Source of the DNA: 73-13 sp035556075
GTDB lineage: Bacteria; Actinomycetota; Actinomycetes; Actinomycetales; Microbacteriaceae
Direction: 5' to 3'
Assembly: GCA_035556075.1 (NCBI GenBank)
Contig: DATMFQ010000014.1
Location: 62,001-126,000, forward strand
DNA length: 64,000 bases
The position numbers and the translations under genes are program-made. Under the pieces are notes generated by a model that saw nothing but the letters and a program-made list of their open reading frames with translations, did not search any database and had not been told where the DNA came from. Positions 34,253 through 43,637 of the stretch are shown in pieces. Position 1 is the first letter of the stretch. Each line of letters begins with the position of its first letter.

Positions 34253-35451
34253 AGTCCGGCGGCCACCCGCAACTCATCGACGCGGTCGGTCCGCTCCCAG
34301 GTGAAGCCGGGCAGCTCGCGACCGAAGTGCCCGAAGGCTGCGGTCGGCTGATACTGCACGACGTCCTGGTCGATGAGCTGGAGGTCGCGCACGATCGCGG
34401 CGGGCCGCAGATCGAAGACCTCGCGCAGCGCGCTCGTGAGCCGCGACAGTGGTACCCGCTCGGTGCCGAACGCCTCGACGTACAGTCCGACAGGCGCGGC
34501 CTTGCCGATCGCATACGCGACCTGGACCTCGAGCCGGTCGGCAAGCCCCGCCGCCACCGCATTCTTGGCCACCCAGCGCATCGCGTAGGCAGCCGAACGG
34601 TCCACTTTGGACGGGTCCTTGCCGCTGAACGCACCACCACCGTGGCGCGCGGCGCCACCGTAGGTGTCGACGATGATCTTGCGGCCGGTGAGTCCCGCGT
34701 CCCCGTGCGGCCCACCGATCTCGAAGATGCCGGTCGGGTTGATGAGGTGCTCCTTGCCGGAGTGCGGCAGGTCGACGGTCTCGAGCACCGGGTCGATGAC
34801 GACCTCGGCGATCTGGTGCCGGAGATCGGCGAGTGTCACACTCGGGGCGTGCTGCGTCGAGAGCACCACCGTGTCGATCGTCGCGGGTGTCGTGCCGTCG
34901 TAGCCGATCGTGACCTGGGTCTTGCCGTCGGGTCGCAGGAAGTCGAGCTCGCCGCTGCGCCGGACGGCCGAGAGGCGCTCCGCGAGCCGATGGGCGAGCC
35001 AGATCGGCAGTGGCATGAGCGACGGCGTCTCATTCGTCGCATAGCCGAACATGATGCCCTGGTCTCCGGCGCCCTGCCGATCGAGATCGTCGAGCGAGCC
35101 GAATTCGCGCGCCTCCTGCGCGGCATCGACGCCCTGGGCGATATCGGCCGACTGCGAGCCGATCGAGATCTCGACGCCGCAGGCCCGGCCATCGAACCAC
35201 ACCTCGGAGGAGTCGTAGCCGATCCCGAGCACCGTGTCCCGGACGATCTTGTTGATGTCCGTGTAGCCCTTGGTCGTCACCTCGCCGGCGACGTGGACCA
35301 GCCCCGTCGTCACCATCGTCTCGACCGCGACTCGCGCGCCGGGGTCCTGACGCAGCATGTCGTCGAGGATCGCGTCCGAGATCTGGTCGCACATCTTGTC
35401 GGGGTGTCCCTCGGTGACGGACTCCGAGGTGAACAGTCTGAGTTCGCTCAA
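34249..35451 (-). CDS. metK: S-adenosylmethionine synthetase
   Basis: Makes S-adenosylmethionine from methionine and ATP. The 400-residue protein has the three-domain MetK pattern: FTSESVTEGHPDKMCDQISDA with the catalytic His, GDQGIMFGYA, GGPHGDAGLTGRKIIVDTYGG and the P-loop-like GGGAFSGKDPSKVDRS. It overlaps coaBC (ATGA) and priA (ATGA). Its product is the methyl donor for RsmB downstream and RsmE elsewhere in the window. There is no SAM riboswitch, consistent with an internal operon position. Confidence 0.97.
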   Translation of the reverse strand: MSELRLFTSESVTEGHPDKMCDQISDAILDDMLRQDPGARVAVETMVTTGLVHVAGEVTTKGYTDINKIVRDTVLGIGYDSSEVWFDGRACGVEISIGSQSADIAQGVDAAQEAREFGSLDDLDRQGAGDQGIMFGYATNETPSLMPLPIWLAHRLAERLSAVRRSGELDFLRPDGKTQVTIGYDGTTPATIDTVVLSTQHAPSVTLADLRHQIAEVVIDPVLETVDLPHSGKEHLINPTGIFEIGGPHGDAGLTGRKIIVDTYGGAARHGGGAFSGKDPSKVDRSAAYAMRWVAKNAVAAGLADRLEVQVAYAIGKAAPVGLYVEAFGTERVPLSRLTSALREVFDLRPAAIVRDLQLIDQDVVQYQPTAAFGHFGRELPGFTWERTDRVDELRVAAGL

Positions 35452-36683
35452 TGCTTCTTCCTTAGTTCGACGACGACGTCGAGCACACTACTGGCGACCA
35501 CCGACTTCGACCCACTCGCCTCAGCGAGGAGGCGACCGGTCGCATCGATCATCGTCACCGCATTCGTCACATCGGCGCCGAAGCCCTCCGACCAGCCCAC
35601 GCGGTTGACGACGAGCGCGTCCGCGCCCTTGCGCGCCGCCTTCGCGGCGGCCAGCTCCGCCAGCCGATCGGGGTCCGCCTCGGTCTCGGCCGCGAAGCCG
35701 ACGATCGTCTGGCGCTCGCGGCGATTCGCGACGAGCTCACGCAGGATGTCAGGGTTCTCGACGAGCTGCAGCACGAGCGACTCGCCCTGCTTCTCCTTCT
35801 TGAGCTTCGCGTCGGCCCGGTCGGCGGGCCGGTAGTCGGCGACGGCCGCCGCCATCACGATGACGTCGGCCACCGCGGCCTCGGTCAGCATGGCCTCCCG
35901 CAGCTCGGCGGTCGTGCCGACGTCGACGCGGCGGAGCCCGCTCGGTACGTCGACCTCGAGATGCGCCGCGACGAGCACGACCTCAGCGCCGCGGGCCTGA
36001 GCCGCCAGCGCGAGCTCGACACCCTGTCGGCCGCTCGAACGGTTCCCGATGAATCGCACCGGGTCGATCGGCTCGCGGGTGCCGCCAGCGGCGACGACGA
36101 GACGCACCCCCGCGAGGTCCTTCGGTTGCAGCACCTGGAGCGCGCGTCGGGCGATGTCCGCCGGCTCCGTCATCCGCCCGGGGCCGCTGTCGGCGCCCGT
36201 GAGCTGCCCGGACTCGGGTCCGATGACCGTCACGCCGCGCGCGGTGAGCGTCGCGAGATTCGCGACCGTCGCCGGGTGCTGCCACATCTCCGTGTGCATG
36301 GCCGGCGCGATGACGACGGGGGCGGTCGACGCGAGCACCGAATTCGTCAGCAGGTCGTCGGCGATCCCGGCTGCGAGCTTCGCGATCGTGTTCGCGGTCG
36401 CCGGTGCGATGACGATGAGGTCCGCGCGCTGCCCGAGCGCCACGTGCCGCACCTCGGCGACCCCCTCGTAGAGATCGGTGTGCACCGGTCGTCGACTGAT
36501 CGCCTCGAGCGTCGGGCGCCCGACGAATCGCAGTGCCGACTCCGTCGCGATGACCTGGACCTCGTGCCCGGCGAGGACGAATTCGCGCACGAGTGCGACG
36601 GCCTTGTACGCGGCGATCCCGCCCGTGATGCCGACGAGGATGCGTCGCGGGGCGACGCCCGACGCGCCAGGCACCTCGGTCAC
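35448..36683 (-). CDS. coaBC: Phosphopantothenoylcysteine synthetase/decarboxylase (bifunctional)
   Basis: Two consecutive steps of coenzyme A synthesis. The N-terminal CoaC flavoprotein domain has GITGGIAAYKA, APATANTIAKLA and the PAMHTEMW motif with the active-site region; the C-terminal CoaB domain has VVAAGGTREPIDPVRFIGNRSSGRQG and the Lys-rich KLKKEKQ loop. 411 residues, normal length. Located 13 bases after rpoZ and overlapping metK by 4 bases. Confidence 0.95.
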   Translation of the reverse strand: MTEVPGASGVAPRRILVGITGGIAAYKAVALVREFVLAGHEVQVIATESALRFVGRPTLEAISRRPVHTDLYEGVAEVRHVALGQRADLIVIAPATANTIAKLAAGIADDLLTNSVLASTAPVVIAPAMHTEMWQHPATVANLATLTARGVTVIGPESGQLTGADSGPGRMTEPADIARRALQVLQPKDLAGVRLVVAAGGTREPIDPVRFIGNRSSGRQGVELALAAQARGAEVVLVAAHLEVDVPSGLRRVDVGTTAELREAMLTEAAVADVIVMAAAVADYRPADRADAKLKKEKQGESLVLQLVENPDILRELVANRRERQTIVGFAAETEADPDRLAELAAAKAARKGADALVVNRVGWSEGFGADVTNAVTMIDATGRLLAEASGSKSVVASSVLDVVVELRKKH

Positions 36684-36696
36684 CGCCGTCGTTCGC

Positions 36697-36954
36697 TCAC
36701 TCGCCGACGCGGCGGAGCTCGAGCTTGTCCTCGTTGATCTCGTGGAGTGCGACCGTCAGCGGCTTGTCGTCGATCGTCGAGTCGACGAGCGGCCCGACGT
36801 TGTCGAAGAGCGAGCCGTCCTGCAGATCCGAGTAGTAGTCATTGATCTGCCGGGCACGGCGGGCCGCGTAGATCACCAGCTGGTACTTCGAGTCGACGCG
36901 CGTGAGGAGCTCGTCGATGGGCGGGTCGATGATCCCGGAAACCTTGTCAGCCAT
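36697..36954 (-). CDS. rpoZ: RNA polymerase omega subunit
   Basis: An 85-residue protein that assists folding and assembly of the beta' subunit. The conserved core is PPIDELLTRVDSKYQLVIYAARRARQINDYY, followed by the actinobacterial C-terminal extension KPLTVALHEINEDKLELR. The ATG at 36954 overlaps the gmk stop by 8 bases. The gmk-rpoZ pairing is conserved across bacteria. Confidence 0.95.
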   Translation of the reverse strand: MADKVSGIIDPPIDELLTRVDSKYQLVIYAARRARQINDYYSDLQDGSLFDNVGPLVDSTIDDKPLTVALHEINEDKLELRRVGE

Positions 36955-37912
36955 GTGTCCTGCCTGTGTTCTGCGCGGCCTGTCGCGGCGCCTCGGAAGC
37001 CTGGGTGCCGTGCGGCACGTCCATCAATTCTACGACCTCGCGCGCGGCGGCGCCGACCTCGGTGTTGATGACCACCCGATCGAACTCCCCCTTCGCCGCG
37101 AGTTCGACCCTCGCGGTGTCGAGCCGACCCTGCTGCTCCTCGTGGGATTCGGTGCCACGGCCGATGAGTCGCTGCACGAGATGCTCCCAGCTCGGGGGCG
37201 CGAGAAAGACGAGCGTCGCCTCCGGCACCTTCGCCCGCACCGAGCGGGCGCCCTGCAGATCGATCTCGAGGAGGACGCGCCGCCCCGCCGCGATCGCCGC
37301 CTCGACCGGCTCCCGCGGGGTGCCGTACCTGGATCGATTGTGCACCTGCGCCCACTCGAGGAGCTGATCCTCAGCGATGAGCCGATCGAATTCCTCGTCG
37401 CTGACGAAGCGGTAGTGCACCCCGTCGATCTCCCCCGGCCGGGGCCGCCGCGTCGTCGCCGACACGCTGAAGAAGACCTCAGGGTAGTGCTCCCGGATCA
37501 CGCCGGAGACCGTCGACTTCCCGACCGCGGTCGGGCCGCTCAGCACGAAGATCGCGTTACCCGGACGCGGCTGCCGGGCACGGAGGAATGCGCGCAGTCG
37601 CGGTCGCTGCCTGGCGCCGAGCCCGCCGACCCGTTTCCGCGGGCTGATCCCGAGCTCGTCGACGAGACGGTCGGCACGCACCCGACCAATACCGGGAATG
37701 CTCGTGAGCAGCTCGGTGACCCGCAGGCCCGCCTCGGGCGACCCCGGCTCGCGCCACGAGGTCTCCGCGACCTCGAGCGCCGTTCGCTGACCCGACTCGA
37801 CCGCGTGCTTGACCGCCGCCCGCGCACGCCGTGCCGCGACCGCCGCCCGTGACGCCGCCGCCCGGTCCGTGTCCGGCGGCGGGGCCGAACGCCCACTCGT
37901 CGCCGGGGTCAT
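36947..37912 (-). CDS. gmk: Integration host factor (mIHF-type) domain fused to guanylate kinase
   Basis: A 321-residue two-domain protein. Residues ~15-115 match actinobacterial integration host factor: a basic Ala/Arg-rich helix and the HhH-like DNA-binding stretch TELLTSIPGIGRVRADRLVDELGIS followed by PRKRVGGLGARQRPRL. Residues ~118-305 are guanylate kinase, with P-loop GPTAVGKS (126-133), GMP-binding SATTRRPRPGEIDGVHY and EIDLQGARSV. In most actinobacteria mihF and gmk are separate adjacent genes; here one frame covers both with no internal stop. The ATG at 37912 overlaps the pyrF stop (ATGA). The kinase phosphorylates GMP; the fused domain may bind DNA or mark a nucleoid-associated role. 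Confidence 0.93.
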   Translation of the reverse strand: MTPATSGRSAPPPDTDRAAASRAAVAARRARAAVKHAVESGQRTALEVAETSWREPGSPEAGLRVTELLTSIPGIGRVRADRLVDELGISPRKRVGGLGARQRPRLRAFLRARQPRPGNAIFVLSGPTAVGKSTVSGVIREHYPEVFFSVSATTRRPRPGEIDGVHYRFVSDEEFDRLIAEDQLLEWAQVHNRSRYGTPREPVEAAIAAGRRVLLEIDLQGARSVRAKVPEATLVFLAPPSWEHLVQRLIGRGTESHEEQQGRLDTARVELAAKGEFDRVVINTEVGAAAREVVELMDVPHGTQASEAPRQAAQNTGRTHG

Positions 37913-38733
37913 GCCGCGACCCCCGTGGCGCATTCGTCACGGAGCTCGATGAGCCGGGCTCGGAGTCCGTCCGGACCCGCACGGAGTGCGTCGCGAGCGA
38001 CGTTGGCGATGACCCGGTCCGTGGCCACGCCGTACCGTGCGCGAAGCTCACGCAGGCGGGCGCCCTGCGCCCCAAAGCCCGGGGCGAGGATCGGCGTCGT
38101 CGGCGCCGCCGCGAGATCGAGCCCGAAGTGCTCGGCGTCAATCGTCGCGCCGATCACGACGCCGTGGCGTGCCGCGTCGACCTCGAGTCCATCATTGCGC
38201 GACTGCACGTCCCCCAGTATCTCAGCCGCCACCGACACCCCGGACGCGGTGCGGGCGCGCTGCAGCTCGGCCGCCTCCGGGTTCGAGGTCGCGGCGAGCA
38301 CAAAGCACTGTTTCCCGTGCGCCTCGGCAAGCTGGAATGCCGGCTCGAGCGACCCGGTCCCCTGATACGCCACGAAGGTCGCGGCGTCGGCCTCGAGGGG
38401 GCTGCCCGGCAGCAGCCAGGCCGCGGCGTAGCCAGCCACCGTCGAGCCGATGTCGCCTCGCTTGCCGTCAGCGATGGTCCACAGCCCTGCCGCGCGCGCC
38501 GCGGCGAGCACCGTCTCCAGCGCCTGGTAGCCGGCGGCACCGAAGCGCTCGAAGAATGCGACCTGCGGCTTGACCACCGCGACGACGTCGACCGCCGCCT
38601 CGACGGAGCGCAGCCCGAACTCCCGGGCACCGTCGGCAGTATCCGGCAGCCCCCATGCCGTCAGCAGCGGTGCGTGGGGGTCGATGCCGAGACACAGCCC
38701 CGCCGGGATCCCGCCAGGCCTGCGCGAGGTCAT
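37909..38733 (-). CDS. pyrF: Orotidine 5'-phosphate decarboxylase (type 2)
   Basis: Last step of UMP synthesis. The 274-residue protein is the actinobacterial/mycobacterial type: GLCLGIDPHAPLL at the start, VVKPQVAFFERFG, and the catalytic ADGKRGDIGST with the essential Lys. It overlaps carB (ATGA) and gmk (ATGA), linking UMP synthesis with nucleotide kinases. Confidence 0.96.
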   Translation of the reverse strand: MTSRRPGGIPAGLCLGIDPHAPLLTAWGLPDTADGAREFGLRSVEAAVDVVAVVKPQVAFFERFGAAGYQALETVLAAARAAGLWTIADGKRGDIGSTVAGYAAAWLLPGSPLEADAATFVAYQGTGSLEPAFQLAEAHGKQCFVLAATSNPEAAELQRARTASGVSVAAEILGDVQSRNDGLEVDAARHGVVIGATIDAEHFGLDLAAAPTTPILAPGFGAQGARLRELRARYGVATDRVIANVARDALRAGPDGLRARLIELRDECATGVAA

Positions 38734-41700
38734 GCCCGGACCGCCTCCCGTCGCGCCTGGAACTCCTGCAGCGAGGTGACGGTGAGGGCGGTCTGTGTCG
38801 CCTCGAGTGCGGCGACCGCGGCGGACAGCGACGCCATCGTCGTAAACAGCGCCTTGTCCTGCGCGACCGTCGCCATGCGGATCTCGTAGCCGTCCGCACG
38901 CGCCGAACCGCCGGAGGGCGTGTTGACGACGAGATCGACCTCGCCCGCGTTGATGAGATCGACGATCGTCGTCAGCTCCGCATTCATCCGGCCATCGGAC
39001 TGCTTGTGCACGATCTCCGCGTCGATCCCGTTTCGCGCGAGCACCATCGCGGTGCCCTCGGTCGCGAGCAACCGGAAGCCCATCCGGCTCAGCCGGAGCG
39101 CCGGGAGGATGATCGCGCGCTTGTCACCATCAGCGACGGAGACGAATGCGGTGCCGGACTTCGGCATGCCACCGTACGCCGCGTCCTGCGACTTCGCGAA
39201 GGCGAGTGGGAACGTCGCGTCGATGCCCATGACCTCGCCGGTCGAGCGCATCTCGGGCCCGAGCAGCGAGTCGACGACCTTACCCTCGGGGGTGCGGAAT
39301 CGCTTGAACGGCAGCACCGCCTCCTTCACCGCGATCGGCGCGTCACGCGGCACGTGCGTGCCATCGACCGCGGGCAGGGTGCCGTCGGCAATGAGCGAGG
39401 CGATACTCTGCCCGGCCATGACGAGCGAGGCGGCCTTCGCGAGTGGGATGCCGAGCGCCTTCGACACGAAGGGCACGGTGCGGCTCGCCCGCGGGTTCGC
39501 CTCGAGCACGTAGAGCACCCCGCTGCCGACCGCGAACTGCACGTTGATGAGCCCCCGCACGCCGACGCCGGCGGCAATCGCCTCGGTCGCGGTCCGGACC
39601 TCGTCGAGCAGCTCCCGCCCGAGCGTCGTCGGCGGCAGGGTGCACGCCGAGTCGCCCGAGTGCACCCCGGCCTCCTCGATGTGCTCCATGATCCCGCCGA
39701 CGTAGAGGCGTTCGCCGTCGTAGATCGCGTCGATGTCGATCTCGACCGCGTCATCGAGGAATCGGTCGATGAGCAGCGGTGTGCCGGGCGCGATGACGAC
39801 CTGGTCACGCACCCGCGCGAAGTAGTCGCGCAGGCCAGGCCCGTCGTACACGATCTCCATCGCGCGGCCGCCAAGCACGTAGCTCGGTCGCACGAGCACG
39901 GGGTAGCCGATCTCCGCCGCGATGCGCAGCGCCGCCTCGGGGTCCGTCGCCGTGCCGTGCCGGGGGCTGACGAGCCCCGCGGCCTCGAGGATCTCGGAGA
40001 ACCGCCCACGCTCCTCCGCGAGGTCGATCGCCTCCGGCTGCGTTCCGAGGATCGGGACGCCCGCGTCCTTGAGGCCCTGCGCGAGCCCGAGGGCGGTCTG
40101 GCCGCCGAGGGTGACGATCGCCCCGACGAACTCCCCCGAGGCCGACTCCGCGTGCACGACCTCGAGCACGTCCTCGAGCGTCAACGGCTCGAAGTAGAGT
40201 CGGTCGCTCGTGTCGTAGTCGGTGGACACCGTCTCCGGGTTGCAGTTGATCATGATCGTCTCGTAGCCGGCCTCGGCGAGCGCGAAGGAGGCGTGGACAC
40301 AGGAGTAGTCGAACTCGATGCCCTGCCCGATCCGGTTCGGGCCCGAGCCGACGATGACGACCTTGCGGCGCTCACTCGGCGTGACCTCCGTCTCCGCGTC
40401 ATAGCTCGAGTAGTGGTACGGCGTCAGGGCCGGGAACTCCCCCGCGCAGGTGTCGACCGTCTTGTACACCGGCCGGAGGTCGAGCGACCAACGCAGTTCG
40501 CGAAGCTCCTGCTCGGTGACCCCGCGCAGCGCGGCGAGCTGGGCGTCGCCGAAGCCGTGCCCCTTCGCGTGCCGAAGCAGGTCGCGGTCGAGCGCGGGCG
40601 CGGCGGCGACCTCCGCGGCGATCTCGTTGATGAGCACGATCTGGTCGAGGAACCACGGGTCGATGCCGGTCGCGGCATGCAGCTGCTCGACCGTCGCCCC
40701 CGCGCGCAGCGCCTGCTGCACCGTCACGATCCGGCCGTCCGTCGGCACCGCCGCGATCGCGATGAGCTCGTCCGCATCGCCCGGCTCCCCGTCCCAGTGG
40801 AAGGAGCTGCCGCGCTGCTCGAGGGAGCGCAGCGCCTTCTGCAGCGCGGTCGCGTAATTCCGCCCGATCGCCATCGCCTCGCCGACCGACTTCATGGTCG
40901 TCGTCAGCGTCGCGTCCGCGGCGGGGAATTTCTCGAAGGCGAAGCGCGGCACCTTGACGACGATGTAGTCGAGCGTCGGCTCGAAGCTCGCGGGCGTCAC
41001 CTTCGTGATGTCGTTCGGGATCTCGTCGAGCGTGTAGCCGATCGCGAGCTTCGCCGCGATCTTCGCGATCGGGAACCCGGTCGCCTTCGAGGCAAGCGCA
41101 CTGGATCGCGAGACCCGCGGATTCATCTCGATGACGATGACGCGGCCGGTCGACGGCTCGACCGCGAACTGGATATTGCAGCCACCGGTGTCGACGCCGA
41201 CATCACGGATGATCCGAATGGCGATGTCACGCAGGTGCTGAAACTCGCGATCGGTGAGCGTGAGGGCCGGGGCGACGGTAATCGAGTCGCCAGTGTGCAC
41301 GCCGACCGGGTCGACGTTCTCGATCGAGCAGACGACGACGCAGTTGTCGACCTGGTCGCGCATGAGCTCGAGCTCGTACTCCTTCCAGCCGAGGATCGAC
41401 TCCTCGAGCAGGACCTCGTGGGTCGGCGACTGGTGCAGCCCGTCGGCGACCATGCGCTCGAACTCCTCGACCGTGTACGCGAAGCCCGACCCAAGCCCGC
41501 CCATGGTGTACGACGGCCGCACGACGAGCGGCAGCCCGAGGTCGGCCATCGCAGTCCGGGCCTCCTCGAGCGACTGAACGACATAGGAGCGCGCGACCTC
41601 CGCGCCCGCGGCGATGACGAGGTCCTTGAAGAGCTGGCGGTCCTCGCCGCGCTGGATGGCCTCGACCTTCGCGCCGATCAACTCGACACCGTACTTCTCG

Positions 41701-42023
41701 AGGATCCCGGCCTCGTGGAGCGCGATCGCCGCATTGAGCGCGGTCTGCCCGCCGAGCGTCGGGAGGATCGCGTCAGGGCGCTCCTTCAGGATGATCGCCT
41801 CGATGACCTCGCTCGTGATCGGCTCGACGTAGGTCGCGTCAGCGAACCCGGGGTCGGTCATGATCGTTGCGGGGTTCGAGTTGACGAGGATGACCCGCAC
41901 CCCCTCCTCGCGGAGCACGCGGCAGGCTTGGGTGCCCGAGTAGTCGAACTCCGCGGCCTGCCCGATGACGATCGGGCCGGAGCCGATGACGAGGACCGAG
42001 TTGATGTCAGCGCGCTTGGGCAC
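38730..42023 (-). CDS. carB: Carbamoyl-phosphate synthase, large subunit
   Basis: Makes carbamoyl phosphate for arginine and pyrimidines. The 1097-residue protein shows the duplicated ATP-grasp architecture (VIGSGPIVIGQAAEFDYSGTQA in the first half, VGSGPNRIGQGIEFDYSCVHA in the second), RPSYTMGGLGSG and RPSYVLGGRAM loops, and a C-terminal MGS-like allosteric domain (KQSDGRMNAELTTIVDLINAGEVDLVVNTPSGG) that binds UMP or ornithine in relatives. The start overlaps the end of carA by 17 bases. Confidence 0.97.
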   Translation of the reverse strand: MPKRADINSVLVIGSGPIVIGQAAEFDYSGTQACRVLREEGVRVILVNSNPATIMTDPGFADATYVEPITSEVIEAIILKERPDAILPTLGGQTALNAAIALHEAGILEKYGVELIGAKVEAIQRGEDRQLFKDLVIAAGAEVARSYVVQSLEEARTAMADLGLPLVVRPSYTMGGLGSGFAYTVEEFERMVADGLHQSPTHEVLLEESILGWKEYELELMRDQVDNCVVVCSIENVDPVGVHTGDSITVAPALTLTDREFQHLRDIAIRIIRDVGVDTGGCNIQFAVEPSTGRVIVIEMNPRVSRSSALASKATGFPIAKIAAKLAIGYTLDEIPNDITKVTPASFEPTLDYIVVKVPRFAFEKFPAADATLTTTMKSVGEAMAIGRNYATALQKALRSLEQRGSSFHWDGEPGDADELIAIAAVPTDGRIVTVQQALRAGATVEQLHAATGIDPWFLDQIVLINEIAAEVAAAPALDRDLLRHAKGHGFGDAQLAALRGVTEQELRELRWSLDLRPVYKTVDTCAGEFPALTPYHYSSYDAETEVTPSERRKVVIVGSGPNRIGQGIEFDYSCVHASFALAEAGYETIMINCNPETVSTDYDTSDRLYFEPLTLEDVLEVVHAESASGEFVGAIVTLGGQTALGLAQGLKDAGVPILGTQPEAIDLAEERGRFSEILEAAGLVSPRHGTATDPEAALRIAAEIGYPVLVRPSYVLGGRAMEIVYDGPGLRDYFARVRDQVVIAPGTPLLIDRFLDDAVEIDIDAIYDGERLYVGGIMEHIEEAGVHSGDSACTLPPTTLGRELLDEVRTATEAIAAGVGVRGLINVQFAVGSGVLYVLEANPRASRTVPFVSKALGIPLAKAASLVMAGQSIASLIADGTLPAVDGTHVPRDAPIAVKEAVLPFKRFRTPEGKVVDSLLGPEMRSTGEVMGIDATFPLAFAKSQDAAYGGMPKSGTAFVSVADGDKRAIILPALRLSRMGFRLLATEGTAMVLARNGIDAEIVHKQSDGRMNAELTTIVDLINAGEVDLVVNTPSGGSARADGYEIRMATVAQDKALFTTMASLSAAVAALEATQTALTVTSLQEFQARREAVRA

Positions 42024-43152
42024 GGGACTCCTTCACTAGCGCCGCAAAACGGTCGAAGAGATACGAGGCGTCGTGCGGGCCGGCCGCCGCCTCGGGGTGA
42101 TACTGGACGCTGAATGCGGGTCGGTCGAGGGCCCGCAGGCCCTCAACAACGCCGTCATTGAGATTGATGTGGGTGACCTCGGCGAGGCCGAACCCAGCCG
42201 GGGACTCGACCGGTCCGTCGACCGGCATGTCGACGGCGAACCCATGGTTGTGGCTGGTCACCTCGACGCGGCCGGTCAGCCGGTCCTGCACCGGCTGGTT
42301 GATACCGCGGTGCCCGAAGCCGAGCTTGTAGGTGCCGAAGCCAAGCGCGCGACCGAGCAGCTGGTTGCCGAAGCAGATGCCGAAGAACGGGAGCTCAGCG
42401 TGCAGCACCTCCCGCAGGAGCTCGACGTGCCGGTCGCTCGCGGCAGGGTCCCCCGGGCCGTTCGAGTAGAAGACGCCGACCGGGTCGATCGCCTGAATGT
42501 CCTGGAATGTCGAGGCCTCCGGCAGGACGTGGACTTCGAAGCCACGGTCCGCGAGCCACTCGAGCGTACGGCGTTTGATGCCGAGGTCGATGACCGCGAG
42601 CCGACCGAGCAGCTCCCCGCCACGCTGCGGCACCACGTAGGGCTCAGTGGTCGAGACCTCCGCCGAGAGGTTCTGGCCAGCCATGCCCCCGGCCGAGCGC
42701 ACGAGCCGCAGCTGCTCCTCAGCGCCCAGCGCCGCCGCCTCGCCGGAGAAGATGCCGCCGCGCATCGAGCCGGTTTCGCGGAGTCGGCGCGTCACCGCGC
42801 GCGTGTCGATGTCGGAGATGCCGACGACCTCAGCGCCCGCGAGCTCGGTGCCGAGTGCGCCGGTCGCCCGGTAGTTCGAGACGATCCGGGACGGGTCGCG
42901 GACGGCGACACCGCTCACCCAGACGCGCGAGGATTCCTCGTCCTCCGCATTCACGCCCGTGTTGCCAATATGCGGTGCCGTCATGACGACGATCTGCCCG
43001 GCGTAGCTCGGGTCGGTGAAGGTCTCCTGGTAGCCGGTCATCCCGGTCGCGAAGACGACCTCACCGAGCGTCTGCCCGACGGCGCCATAGGCGAGCCCCT
43101 CGTGACGGCTGCCGTCCTCGAGGACGAGGAATGCGGGGATCCGGTCGGTCAT
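42007..43152 (-). CDS. carA: Carbamoyl-phosphate synthase, small (glutaminase) subunit
   Basis: Class I glutamine amidotransferase that feeds ammonia to CarB. The 381-residue protein has the catalytic Cys in FFGICFGNQLLG and the His-Glu pair in SVQYHPEAAAGP; the N-terminal CarA domain (GMTGYQETFTDPSYAGQIVVMTAPHIGNTGVN) is complete. The ATG at 43152 overlaps the stop of the upstream membrane protein gene (ATGA). Confidence 0.97.
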   Translation of the reverse strand: MTDRIPAFLVLEDGSRHEGLAYGAVGQTLGEVVFATGMTGYQETFTDPSYAGQIVVMTAPHIGNTGVNAEDEESSRVWVSGVAVRDPSRIVSNYRATGALGTELAGAEVVGISDIDTRAVTRRLRETGSMRGGIFSGEAAALGAEEQLRLVRSAGGMAGQNLSAEVSTTEPYVVPQRGGELLGRLAVIDLGIKRRTLEWLADRGFEVHVLPEASTFQDIQAIDPVGVFYSNGPGDPAASDRHVELLREVLHAELPFFGICFGNQLLGRALGFGTYKLGFGHRGINQPVQDRLTGRVEVTSHNHGFAVDMPVDGPVESPAGFGLAEVTHINLNDGVVEGLRALDRPAFSVQYHPEAAAGPHDASYLFDRFAALVKESRAQAR

Positions 43153-43637
43153 GATGTGATCAGCTCCATCTGGGCGAGGGCGGTGTCGAATGCGGCGGGC
43201 GCGTCGAGCCGCAGGTAGGTGTCGACCTCCTGCTCGCCGAGCCGCCAGCGAATGAGGTGCAAGCCGTCGCGCTCCACGACCCGGTCGATGGTCCAGGTGG
43301 CGCGATCGACCCCGATCAGGTCGTTGCGAGGGATCCAGATATCCGTCTCCCCCGTCCGCCGGACGAGGAGGCCCTCGAAAGTCACGCTCGCGGCCGCGTC
43401 GCCACGGAAGCCGAGTCCTCCCGCAAGAATGCGATCGTAGGGGTCGTCGGCCATCGTCGTCGCGACATACTTGCCGCTCCACACCTTGGTGTCCTGCGGC
43501 AGTGTCGGCACGGGCTGCAGCGGCGCCAGGTGCCGCTGCCGGCGGACGCGGCGCCGCCAACCGACGACGAGCAGGACGAGCAGTGCGACCCCGATGAGGA
43601 TCGTGACGCCCAGGAGGAGCTCCCGCGCCCACGGCAT
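43149..43637 (-). CDS. Membrane-anchored protein of the pyr operon (PH-like fold suspected)
   Basis: A 162-residue protein with one N-terminal transmembrane segment (about 8-28, LLLGVTILIGVALLVLLVVGW), a basic cluster, and a ~110-residue cytoplasmic domain ending in RLDAPAAFDTALAQMELI. Small proteins of this kind between pyrC and carA are conserved in actinobacteria; function unknown, and transporter annotations for them are not supported by a single-helix protein. The ATG at 43637 shares one base with the pyrC stop. Possibly tethers pyrimidine enzymes to the membrane, but that is only a guess. Confidence 0.8.
   Translation of the reverse strand: MPWARELLLGVTILIGVALLVLLVVGWRRRVRRQRHLAPLQPVPTLPQDTKVWSGKYVATTMADDPYDRILAGGLGFRGDAAASVTFEGLLVRRTGETDIWIPRNDLIGVDRATWTIDRVVERDGLHLIRWRLGEQEVDTYLRLDAPAAFDTALAQMELITS

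Noticed and set aside
38655..42113. 1152-codon open frame on the plus strand
   Set aside because: It is exactly antisense to carB and made of low-information Arg/Asp/Leu/Val-rich sequence, a usual by-product of high-GC codon use on the other strand.
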